Shown one piece after another: positions 1-5,592 of a stretch of 16,868 nucleotides of DNA. The position numbers and the translations under genes are program-made. Where the stretch lies: contig CAYMPA010000051.1 in assembly GCA_964392105.1 (NCBI GenBank), forward strand, positions 1-16,868, given 5' to 3'. The notes under the pieces are model-generated. The model worked only from the letters and a program-made list of their open reading frames with translations. It searched no databases and was not told the DNA's origin. Origin of the DNA: UBA7359 sp964392105 (GTDB lineage: Bacteria > Pseudomonadota > Gammaproteobacteria > Eutrophobiales > Eutrophobiaceae). How positions within the stretch are numbered: position 1 is the stretch's first letter; the number at the start of each line of letters is the position of its first letter.

Positions 1-7
1 TTGATAT

Positions 8-84
8 TGGTGGCTATGGGTGGACTTGAACCACCGACCCCGGCGTTATGAGTGCCGTGCTCTAACCAGCTGAGCTACATAGCC
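8..84 (-). tRNA. tRNA-Met (CAU), elongator
   Basis: The minus strand folds as a complete 77-nt cloverleaf with encoded CCA at 10-8 and anticodon CAU at 50-48. Acceptor, D and T stems pair fully. Positions 4 and 5 of the acceptor stem are U4-A69 and A5-U68, as in elongator tRNA-Met and unlike tRNA-Ile2, and the variable loop is GGGTC. I therefore call elongator Met rather than lysidine-type Ile. One oddity is an A31-C39 mismatch closing the anticodon stem, where E. coli tRNA-Met has A-U. It lies downstream of crp on the same strand but has its own promoter candidate. Confidence 0.93.
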
Positions 85-133
85 ATTGATTGGTTTCAGA
101 TTTCCTACTATGGGTCTAGAGGAAAGGAACGGG

Positions 134-162
134 ATTGTCTTTTCTCTGGGAGGTCTTGTCAA
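134..162 (-). promoter_or_regulatory. Sigma-70 promoter for tRNA-Met
   Basis: On the minus strand there is a perfect -35 hexamer TTGACA (162-157), a 17-bp spacer and a -10 hexamer GACAAT (139-134, 4/6 match). A GC-rich stretch (cccg) follows directly, as in the discriminators of stable-RNA promoters under stringent control. The inferred start near 127 would give a leader of about 43 nt before the tRNA. It sits in the gap between the crp stop and the tRNA. The hexamers are seen directly; promoter activity is inferred. Confidence 0.6.
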
Positions 163-209
163 GAATCGGATTACCGGAGTCCTTCAATTATCTCCTTCAA
201 TCTCTTTAG

Positions 210-845
210 TCAGCGCGTACCGAAGATCACCATGGTTTTTCCCGATACTGAAATCAGGTGGTCTTCCTCCAGGCTTTTTAGCACTCGACCGACCATTTCA
301 CGGGAGCAGCCAACAATACGTCCCAACTCCTGTCGGGTTATACGTATTTGCATGCCGTCAGGATGGGTCATTGCATCGGGTTCTTTACATAGATCCAGTA
401 AGGTACGTGCTACGCGGCCTTTTACATCGGTAAAGGCCAGGTCGCTGACTTTGCGGCTGGTTCTACGCAGACGAATTGCCATTTGTGATGCAATAGAAAA
501 CATTAGATCAGGAAAAATGCTGTGGAGTGTATTTAATTTTTCGTAGCTGATTTTGGCAATATCTGATTTAGATTTTGCCCGAACAAAAGCAGTACGGTTA
601 TGTCCCGCTTCAAAAAGTCCAATTTCACCAAAAAATTCTCCGGCATTAAGATAAGCCAATACAATCTCGTGACCCTTATTGTCCTCTATCATGACAGTTA
701 CCGATCCGCTGATGATATAATATAAATCATTAGAAGGATCGCCTTCTTTAATAATTAGTTGCTTGGCTGAGTAGGTTTTATGGTGGCAATGTTCGAGAAA
801 GCGAGATATTAACGAGTCTCGTTCCTGAGTTGTTGGAGTTGCCAT
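210..845 (-). CDS. crp: cAMP receptor protein, CRP/Vfr type global regulator
   Basis: This 211-aa protein aligns end to end with E. coli CRP and is a cAMP-responsive DNA-binding regulator. The cyclic-nucleotide domain holds the phosphate-binding pair G73-E74 and R84-T85 (Thr for Ser as the hydroxyl residue), and T129-S130 on the C helix matches CRP T127-S128. The C-terminal winged helix has the recognition helix CSREMVGRVLK (residues 180-190) with R182, E183 and R187, the residues that contact TGTGA in E. coli, so the same site should be recognised. Start: ATG with GAGGG upstream. It is divergent from a yhfA homologue, a pairing known from E. coli. The intergenic gap is filled by an inserted inverted-repeat element that begins only 36 bp upstream of the start codon. 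Confidence 0.96.
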   Translation of the reverse strand: MATPTTQERDSLISRFLEHCHHKTYSAKQLIIKEGDPSNDLYYIISGSVTVMIEDNKGHEIVLAYLNAGEFFGEIGLFEAGHNRTAFVRAKSKSDIAKISYEKLNTLHSIFPDLMFSIASQMAIRLRRTSRKVSDLAFTDVKGRVARTLLDLCKEPDAMTHPDGMQIRITRQELGRIVGCSREMVGRVLKSLEEDHLISVSGKTMVIFGTR

Positions 846-864
846 AACAATTTCCCTCTACATA

Positions 865-893
865 ATCATCACTGCTATTGAGGAGTCTGTCAG
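865..893 (-). promoter_or_regulatory. Possible crp promoter with -35 inside the MITE end
   Basis: Minus strand: CTGACA (893-888, 5/6 to TTGACA) lies within the terminal repeat of the element at 881-1117. After a 17-bp spacer comes GATGAT (870-865, 4/6) in flanking DNA. A start near 858 would leave a short leader that still contains the GAGGG ribosome-binding site. The -10 is mediocre, so this is a hypothesis only. Confidence 0.28.
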
Positions 894-1117
894 ACTTAGG
901 ATGGTTCTCGCTCTCTGTTCCATACTTGACTCTAACACCTGCGTCCATGCTGGCGTACTGTGGAAAAGCCGGATTTGGTCCTATTTTGTGTTCTTTCTCG
1001 TTAAATATAGTGCTATTGCCCGCAGGAAATACCCTTGGGGTGCGTCTCAAAAGATCACAAAATATGAATCAAGCCGGACTTTCCCTCGCAACGAACACCT
1101 AAGTCTGACAGACTCCT
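881..1117. mobile_element. MITE-like element with perfect 20-bp terminal inverted repeats
   Basis: The ends 881-900 (aggagtctgtcagacttagg) and 1098-1117 are exact reverse complements. Each end holds a 13-nt internal palindrome (AGTCTG-T-CAGACT). A second, imperfect inverted pair lies inside at 969-990 and 1056-1077 (17 of 22 positions match), so the element can fold into a long hairpin. No convincing transposase is encoded; reading frames across it stay open only because the element is short. I see no clear target-site duplication. The size, perfect ends and lack of a gene fit a non-autonomous miniature element that would be moved by a transposase elsewhere in the genome. It separates crp from yhfA and fills most of the 326-bp gene-free gap 846-1171. 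Confidence 0.8.
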
Positions 1118-1133
1118 AGGCATGAACTATGTT
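1105..1133 (+). promoter_or_regulatory. Possible yhfA promoter with -35 inside the MITE end
   Basis: Plus strand: CTGACA (1105-1110) lies in the right terminal repeat, followed by a 17-bp spacer and TATGTT (1128-1133, 4/6) in flanking DNA. The inferred start near 1140 would leave a leader of about 32 nt before the TTG start at 1172. This mirrors the arrangement on the crp side. Confidence 0.28.
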
Positions 1134-1171
1134 ACTCTTTTTCCAGAAAATCAACCGCTTGGAGTATTAAA

Positions 1172-1600
1172 TTGGAGATAAAAGTAAGTTGGGCTGGTGA
1201 AGCTGCATTTATTGGTGAATCAAGTACGGGTCATAAGGTTGTAATGGATGGACCTGTTGAAGGTGGTGGACGAGATCTTGGCCCGCGTCCAATGGAAATG
1301 TTGTTATTGGGAACGGGGGCCTGTAGTAGTTATGATGTTGTCTCTATCTTGAAAAAATCTCGACAAAATGTCAGTGCTTGTGAAGTTGTGCTTGGTTCGG
1401 AACGTGCTGAAAGTGAACCAAAGGTGTTTACCAGGATTCATATCCATTTCAAGATCTCTGGTACTGATTTAAAAGATAAACAAGTGGAAAGGGCTGTATC
1501 ATTATCAGCCGAAAAATATTGCTCTGCTTCAATAATGCTGGGTGCAACAGCCGAAATAACACACGATTATGAAATTCTTGAGGTTGAAGGTAATTTGTAA
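1172..1600 (+). CDS. yhfA: OsmC family protein, YhfA-like
   Basis: This 142-aa protein matches E. coli YhfA along its length (SxxGHKVVMDG, RPMEMLLLGTGACSSYDVVSIL, SAEKYCSAS). OsmC/Ohr proteins are dimeric thiol peroxidases or redox proteins that use two cysteines. Here C51 (GACSS) and C117 (EKYCS) occupy the expected positions. The substrate of the YhfA branch is not established. The start is a TTG with GGAG 7 nt upstream (1161-1164); there is no in-frame ATG before residue 25. The last 34 bp overlap the 3' end of the convergent PAS-GGDEF gene. Its position next to crp is conserved with E. coli, despite the inserted element between them. Confidence 0.9.
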   Translation: MEIKVSWAGEAAFIGESSTGHKVVMDGPVEGGGRDLGPRPMEMLLLGTGACSSYDVVSILKKSRQNVSACEVVLGSERAESEPKVFTRIHIHFKISGTDLKDKQVERAVSLSAEKYCSASIMLGATAEITHDYEILEVEGNL

Positions 1601-2388
1601 CGATGTTCGTTTAACTTATCGGTAACGCGTTTTAACAGACATGATTCATCTTCACCTTTACGCCAGGAGGATACTGCAATTAATGTTGGAATCTTCTTGT
1701 GGTTTTCAGGCAACTTGAATCGATTAAGTTGAAACTTGATTTTTCTGGCAAGTTTATTAGCTGAATCTTCACCAGTCTCTGGCAAGATAAGTAGAAAGTC
1801 TGACATATTCCAATGACCAACATCATCAACCCAACGGAGTTTATCCTTGAGTATCATTGCAATAGCATGATTGATACTATCGTTATTTACATCTGAGTCA
1901 GGGGTGGCTCTTAACATGATAATGGAAAGAGGATTGAAATAACGTCGACTACGTGAAACATGCAACGATAGCTTTTTCAAAATTCCATGTCGGGTATATA
2001 AACCCGTTTGTTCTTCAACCTGTTCAAAACCGAATTGAATCTGATCGTCTGTAAAATTTGTAAATTTAACAAGGCAACCTATCTCGACAATATCATTAAA
2101 ATCGGTTTGTAATCTTTTAGATATATAATTGAAGTTAAATAGTGTTTCGTTGCCCGGATCATTGATTTGCTGCCGTGCGATTCTTTCAGATATAGGAAAT
2201 ATATTTGTGCCTGGCAGTTCAGAGCGCATATGACCGACTAGTTGTCTGGCTTCGAGCCCGACCTGTTCACAAAGGGTCTTGTTTACCCAAATTATTCGAT
2301 TGTCAGAATTGACAAGAAATATACCAACTGGCATTGAATGAAGTAATGACAATAGGTTATCTGAATCTAATGACGGTAATTGAATCAC
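1567..2388 (-). CDS. PAS domain protein with degenerate GGDEF domain
   Basis: 273 aa, predicted cytoplasmic. Residues about 10-120 form a PAS sensor domain (VGIFLVNSDNRIIWVN, then GLEARQLVGH). A GGDEF-family fold follows from EEQTGLYTRHGI (about 125-136) to about 260. The active-site loop that should read GGDEF is GHWNMSDF (191-198), so the glycines and acidic residues needed for cyclic di-GMP synthesis are missing. It is probably not an active diguanylate cyclase but a GTP-binding, effector or structural module. The start is GTG with AGGA 7 nt upstream. It is the third gene of a probable operon behind a response regulator and a cyclophilin-like gene, 71 bp after the latter. Its ligand and partner are unknown. 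Confidence 0.75.
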   Translation of the reverse strand: MIQLPSLDSDNLLSLLHSMPVGIFLVNSDNRIIWVNKTLCEQVGLEARQLVGHMRSELPGTNIFPISERIARQQINDPGNETLFNFNYISKRLQTDFNDIVEIGCLVKFTNFTDDQIQFGFEQVEEQTGLYTRHGILKKLSLHVSRSRRYFNPLSIIMLRATPDSDVNNDSINHAIAMILKDKLRWVDDVGHWNMSDFLLILPETGEDSANKLARKIKFQLNRFKLPENHKKIPTLIAVSSWRKGEDESCLLKRVTDKLNEHRYKLPSTSRIS

Positions 2389-2421
2389 ACTGACATCCTG
2401 AAATGTAATGTTTGCTGTTGT

Positions 2422-2444
2422 AACTGATATATCGACTATCAGTT
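2422..2444. repeat. 8-bp stem hairpin inside the signalling operon
   Basis: AACTGATA (2422-2429) and TATCAGTT (2437-2444) are perfect inverted arms around a 7-nt loop. They lie in the 71-bp gap between the cyclophilin-like gene and the PAS-GGDEF gene. On the coding (minus) strand no T-run follows, so it does not look like an intrinsic terminator. A processing or stabilising hairpin, or an operator, is equally possible. Confidence 0.5.
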
Positions 2445-2459
2445 GAAAAACTTTAGCGC

Positions 2460-2834
2460 TTAATCGAATCGTTTCAGGCTGATTGGATCACCTTGGGTTA
2501 CAATAGAAAGTATGTTCAGATCGTCCTGAGAGTGGCCCCAGATGTTAGTTTCAGCAGCAAGGCGGATTTCATTTCCCTCTGATATCGGGGTTGGTCCATA
2601 ACCGATGGCAATACAGCTACCTTCCACCCAAAATGCGATTTCACCTGCTTCTAAAACTTCCTTGGCATCTGGCTCTTTCTCAGTGTTAACAGGTGTTGAA
2701 AAATAGACTTCTTTACCCCAGGTCTGTGCAGTCGATTGAAAAGGAAGAGCTTCGATAATCGATCTGGTGGTCGGAGTATCATGACAATCAACAATAAGCA
2801 CCACGGTACCTATTGTGATTTCAATCATTATCAT
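2460..2834 (-). CDS. Cyclophilin-like fold protein (TM1367/COG2164 type)
   Basis: 124 aa with no signal peptide or membrane helix. It shows the motif set of the small TM1367-like beta-barrel family: TWGKEVYF (38-45), AGEIAFWVEGSCIAIGYGPTP (about 63-83) and ETNIWG (95-100). Structural work on that family showed a cyclophilin-like fold, but prolyl isomerase activity is not established and the biological role is unknown. The first ATG lies 5 nt after the response-regulator stop, which suggests translational coupling; a second ATG two codons on (2828) could also serve. Its place between a response regulator and a PAS protein makes a small-ligand-binding or accessory signalling role plausible, but this is inference. 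Confidence 0.72.
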   Translation of the reverse strand: MIMIEITIGTVVLIVDCHDTPTTRSIIEALPFQSTAQTWGKEVYFSTPVNTEKEPDAKEVLEAGEIAFWVEGSCIAIGYGPTPISEGNEIRLAAETNIWGHSQDDLNILSIVTQGDPISLKRFD

Positions 2835-2839
2835 CAGGG

Positions 2840-3490
2840 TTATTTATTATCGGATTGTTCAACACCCATTATCATTGCTACAGGGCCGGTAATTATCTTA
2901 TGAAATAGTGCTGATTGACGGTTTGTCTCTGTTTTACGATAGATATGTTTTAGATGGGTACGAACCGTAGAAACACTGATATGCAGCGCTTCAGCAGCTG
3001 CATCTATATCGGGATCATCAAGTAGTTTCGATATAACGCGAGATTCAGCCGGGGTTAAATTGTAAACCTGATGTAAGACGTCATCGAGTAATGGAGGCTC
3101 CTTTTTTTTGGGATTATTTTTGCTTTTATCAAGTGCAAATCTAACAGTTGTCTTTAGATCGGTATCCCTCAATGGTTTATTGATAAAGCCATATGGATTT
3201 GTCATTTGTGCGCGTTCAAGCGTATCTTCATCATTATATGCCGTTACATATATTACAGGTATATTAAGTTTCTCCATGATGACTTCAGCAGAGTCAATAC
3301 CGTCCAGTCCCTTTCCCAAACGGATGTCCATCAGGACCAGATCAGGTTTTATTTTTTTTGCCTTTTCTATTGCGTCCGCGCCTGAACAGGCAATATCCGG
3401 GACAACAAAGCCAAAATTCTCAAGATAAAGTTGCATGACATTTGCCGTTGTTAGGTCATCGTCAACGATGAGTATTTGTTCCCCCGACAT
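2840..3490 (-). CDS. Response regulator, receiver plus LuxR-type HTH
   Basis: 216 aa. The receiver domain has the acidic triad D10-D11-D12, the phosphoacceptor D55 (LVLMDIRLG), T83 and K105, so it should be phosphorylatable. The C-terminal LuxR/NarL-type helix-turn-helix spans about 145-200 (LTPAESRVISKLL, then HISVSTVRTHLKHIYRKT). No histidine kinase is encoded nearby, so the partner is unknown. I chose the ATG at 3490 because GGAGG lies just upstream; the longer in-frame start at 3517 has no ribosome-binding site. It is first in a minus-strand operon with the cyclophilin-like and PAS-GGDEF genes. A possible -10 (TATAAT, 3543-3538), a 16-bp palindrome and a CRP-like site lie upstream. Confidence 0.88.
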   Translation of the reverse strand: MSGEQILIVDDDLTTANVMQLYLENFGFVVPDIACSGADAIEKAKKIKPDLVLMDIRLGKGLDGIDSAEVIMEKLNIPVIYVTAYNDEDTLERAQMTNPYGFINKPLRDTDLKTTVRFALDKSKNNPKKKEPPLLDDVLHQVYNLTPAESRVISKLLDDPDIDAAAEALHISVSTVRTHLKHIYRKTETNRQSALFHKIITGPVAMIMGVEQSDNK

Positions 3491-3537
3491 TGCCCCTCCA
3501 AAAATAAATTTCGACATTTGAATTACTTGCGCGACAT

Positions 3538-3543
3538 ATTATA
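3538..3543 (-). promoter_or_regulatory. Candidate -10 element for the response-regulator operon
   Basis: A perfect TATAAT on the minus strand (3543-3538) lies about 48 bp upstream of the chosen start. No good -35 sits at the usual distance, which would fit an activator-dependent promoter. The sequence is AT-rich, so a chance match is possible. Confidence 0.35.
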
Positions 3544-3567
3544 TATCGAATTGTATGAGAAAGACTT

Positions 3568-3583
3568 TACTCTAAATTGAGTA
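3568..3583. promoter_or_regulatory. 16-bp palindrome, possible operator
   Basis: TACTC-taaatt-GAGTA is a perfect inverted repeat with 5-bp arms and a 6-bp spacer. It lies just upstream of where the -35 of the candidate promoter would be. This geometry suits a dimeric regulator, perhaps the LuxR-type regulator itself. No direct evidence names the protein. Confidence 0.3.
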
Positions 3584-3615
3584 TATTTTAGGGGCATTGA
3601 TCTAATTAAAATATC

Positions 3616-3631
3616 TGTGTCGTGATTCACA
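3616..3631. promoter_or_regulatory. CRP-like binding site
   Basis: TGTGT-CGTGAT-TCACA matches the CRP consensus TGTGA-N6-TCACA at 9 of 10 informative positions. The CRP encoded in this window keeps the recognition residues R182, E183 and R187. Relative to a start inferred from the -10 at 3538-3543, the site centres near -92, a position allowed for class I activation in E. coli. Confidence 0.45.
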
Positions 3632-3686
3632 ATTTTAGCAGTAAATGCTTTTTTTCGCTGAGATACAGACAATTAGGCGTGTAAAT

Positions 3687-3959
3687 TTATATCTTTTTAG
3701 GGTTAAGGGCGCATTTTATAAAAAAACTGTAAACATCATCCGAGAGTTCTGATTTAATGATCGTATGTTCGGTGCGTGCACAATAGGCCTCGAAATCAAC
3801 CTGGGAATGTGGATCGGTAGCTTCAACTAACAGCACCTCGTCAGCTTGCATCTTATTCAGAAGTACCTTGGTTTTCAGAATTGGCAATGGACAATTCAAT
3901 CCTTTGGCATCAAGATATTGATCGAATTTGAGTTGATTATCTGGATCTGGTGTAAGCAA
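3687..3959 (-). CDS. tusA: TusA family sulfur carrier protein
   Basis: This 90-aa protein has the TusA/SirA/YeeD signature: LDAKGLNCPLPILKTKVLLNKM (about 16-37) with the sulfur-carrying cysteine C23 in a CPxP motif, followed by the two-layer fold ending in FFIKCAL. TusA-like proteins carry persulfide sulfur for tRNA thiolation, or in sulfur oxidisers for dissimilatory sulfur trafficking. The sequence alone does not separate these roles, and no dsr or tus genes are adjacent. Start: a TTG at 3959 is the only usable start before the CPxP motif, because an in-frame TGA lies just upstream. It has a weak ribosome-binding site. It is divergent from zur. Confidence 0.88.
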   Translation of the reverse strand: MLTPDPDNQLKFDQYLDAKGLNCPLPILKTKVLLNKMQADEVLLVEATDPHSQVDFEAYCARTEHTIIKSELSDDVYSFFIKCALNPKKI

Positions 3960-4182
3960 GGTACTTCATCATAAGAGTTGTTGTCCGTCTATTGTATTAA
4001 AAACTTGCCTGGAACCCAACCATGTCACTTTCGCGAATACAGCTCAAACATTGTTCATCTTCGTCAAGAACTAATTGATGTTCGATAGCGTGCGCGAGCG
4101 TCACTAGTGTGACATCAGTAGAAATAGAATCAGGGATTCAATAACTAAATTTTTTAGCATTTTCAGTTTTAAACACGCATTA

Positions 4183-4205
4183 AAAGTGTTACATTATAAC
4201 ATTAC
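4183..4205. promoter_or_regulatory. Zur box upstream of zur-znuACB
   Basis: The palindrome TGTTA-CATTA-TAACA (4187-4201), within AAAGTGTTACATTATAACATTAC, closely matches the gammaproteobacterial Zur consensus built on TGTTA-N5-TAACA. It ends about 20 bp before the TTG start of zur, so bound Zur would cover the promoter and repress zur and znuACB when zinc is plentiful. The divergent tusA gene starts over 220 bp away. Confidence 0.8.
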
Positions 4206-4225
4206 ATATACCGTCAATGAATTGA

Positions 4226-4735
4226 TTGAGTCGTGCTTTGAATAAAAACAAGGTAATTAGTCCATTTAAACCTGCCAGACACAAGCATCAGGAATGTCTT
4301 CAATCTGCTATTGAAGCAGCAAAAAGGCACTGTGATGCTTTCGGTTTACGCTTAACACCACTCAGGCAACGCGTACTTGAACTGGTATGGCAAAACCATG
4401 AACCAGTAAAGGCTTACGATATTCTTGATGAATTAAAGCAAGGCCATTCATCATCTGCACCACCGACGGTATATCGTGCATTGGATTTTCTCCAGGAAGA
4501 AGGACTGGTGCACAAGATCGAGTCATTAAATGCCTATGTTGGATGTGGTAACCCTAAGGAATCACATAGCAGTCAATTTTTGATTTGTCATGAGTGCGGT
4601 TTTGTAGCCGAACTTGATGATGCGGATATAAGTGACTTGTTACAGAAGAAAGCAAATCGGTTTGGATTCAGTATTGATGATGAAATGGTAGAGATAAAAG
4701 GTCATTGTCAGGAATGCCGTGACTCACGGAAGTGA
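4226..4735 (+). CDS. zur: Zinc uptake regulator Zur, Fur family
   Basis: 169 aa. An N-terminal winged helix (about 40-100, LRLTPLRQRVLELV and PPTVYRALDFLQEEGLVHKIES) is followed by the Zur-specific NAYVGCGNP (102-110) and HSSQFLICHECGFVAEL (114-130). Zinc ligands visible are C107, H114, C121, C124, C161 and C164 (CxxC pairs at 121/124 and 161/164), as in E. coli Zur. It represses zinc-uptake genes when zinc-loaded. The start is TTG directly after an in-frame TGA, with no good ribosome-binding site; TTG at 4238 is an alternative. The N-terminal leader of about 25 residues is longer than in some homologues. First gene of an operon with znuA, znuC and znuB, and preceded by its own operator. Confidence 0.93.
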   Translation: MSRALNKNKVISPFKPARHKHQECLQSAIEAAKRHCDAFGLRLTPLRQRVLELVWQNHEPVKAYDILDELKQGHSSSAPPTVYRALDFLQEEGLVHKIESLNAYVGCGNPKESHSSQFLICHECGFVAELDDADISDLLQKKANRFGFSIDDEMVEIKGHCQECRDSRK

Positions 4736-4740
4736 TCAAA

Positions 4741-5592
4741 ATGATTTATTTGAGGATACAGTATTTAGTCACAACCCTATTTATTACTACGATAACAAAT
4801 GTTTATGCAGTTAATAAACTTAATGTTTTTGTTAGCGTATTGCCGCAGCAATTTTTCGTACAGCAAGTAGGAACAGAACATGTTGATGTTCATGTTATGG
4901 TCGGCCCGGGTCAAAACCCGGCAACCTATGAACCAACACCAAAGCAAATGGCGGCACTTGCTAAAGCCGATATCTATTTCAGTATCGGAGTTCCTTTTGA
5001 GTCTGCCTGGCTTGAAAAAATTAAAAATAATAATAACAAGCTAATTATAATTGAATGTTGTAAATCAATATCAGATTTAAATAATCATTACCATAATACA
5101 TATTATGACCCACATGTCTGGACTAGTCCGGATAAAGTCATTGAGATTGCGGATTTGATTAAACAGTCACTTGCACAAATAGATAATACAAATACAAATT
5201 TCTATGAAAAGTCGGCAGAAAAATTTATTAATAAACTGGAAGCTCTGGATAACCTGGTAAAGTCTAAAACTGTTAACCTAAAAAAGAGAGACTTGATAGT
5301 TTCTCATCCTTCATGGAGTTATTTTGCGGATGCATATGGTTTTACACAAATATCAATAGAGCAGGAAGGAAAAGAAATTCAAGCCAGCTCAATGGTTAAA
5401 TTAATCAAAGTTGCAAAGAAAAATAATATTAAAGCTGTATTTGTACAGCCACAATTTAATAGTAAAGCAGCAGAGGTGATCGCAAGGGAAATTGATGCAA
5501 TTATTCTGGAATTAGATCCATTGGCATTTAATTACATTGAAAACATGAATGACATTACAGACAAGATAGTTAAAGGATTATCAAATGAGTAA
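4741..5592 (+). CDS. znuA: Zinc ABC transporter substrate-binding protein, ZnuA-like
   Basis: 283-aa periplasmic metal-binding protein of the TroA/ZnuA cluster. The signal peptide spans about 1-23 (hydrophobic stretch ending VYA). Visible ligand candidates are H125 (DPHVW), H189 (SHPSW) and D259 (LDPLA). At the usual first histidine (SPHTYEPTP) this protein reads NPATYEPTP, with A61, so one classical ligand is missing. The His-rich loop typical of ZnuA is reduced to HYH (116-118). I chose ATG 4741 because GGAAG lies 8 nt upstream; the overlapping GTG at 4732 has the ribosome-binding site directly against it. The gene follows zur and overlaps znuC by 8 bp. Zinc is the likely substrate from operon context; manganese is less likely. 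Confidence 0.88.
   Translation: MIYLRIQYLVTTLFITTITNVYAVNKLNVFVSVLPQQFFVQQVGTEHVDVHVMVGPGQNPATYEPTPKQMAALAKADIYFSIGVPFESAWLEKIKNNNNKLIIIECCKSISDLNNHYHNTYYDPHVWTSPDKVIEIADLIKQSLAQIDNTNTNFYEKSAEKFINKLEALDNLVKSKTVNLKKRDLIVSHPSWSYFADAYGFTQISIEQEGKEIQASSMVKLIKVAKKNNIKAVFVQPQFNSKAAEVIAREIDAIILELDPLAFNYIENMNDITDKIVKGLSNE

Noticed and set aside
778..1102. Reading frames running through the element between crp and yhfA as possible genes
   Set aside because: They have no family resemblance or ribosome-binding site and overlap crp or the terminal repeats; they are open by chance.
4080..4125. GTCAC-tagt-GTGAC palindrome between tusA and zur as a CRP site
   Set aside because: The arms are in the wrong orientation and spacing for TGTGA-N6-TCACA; it is a short chance-level palindrome.
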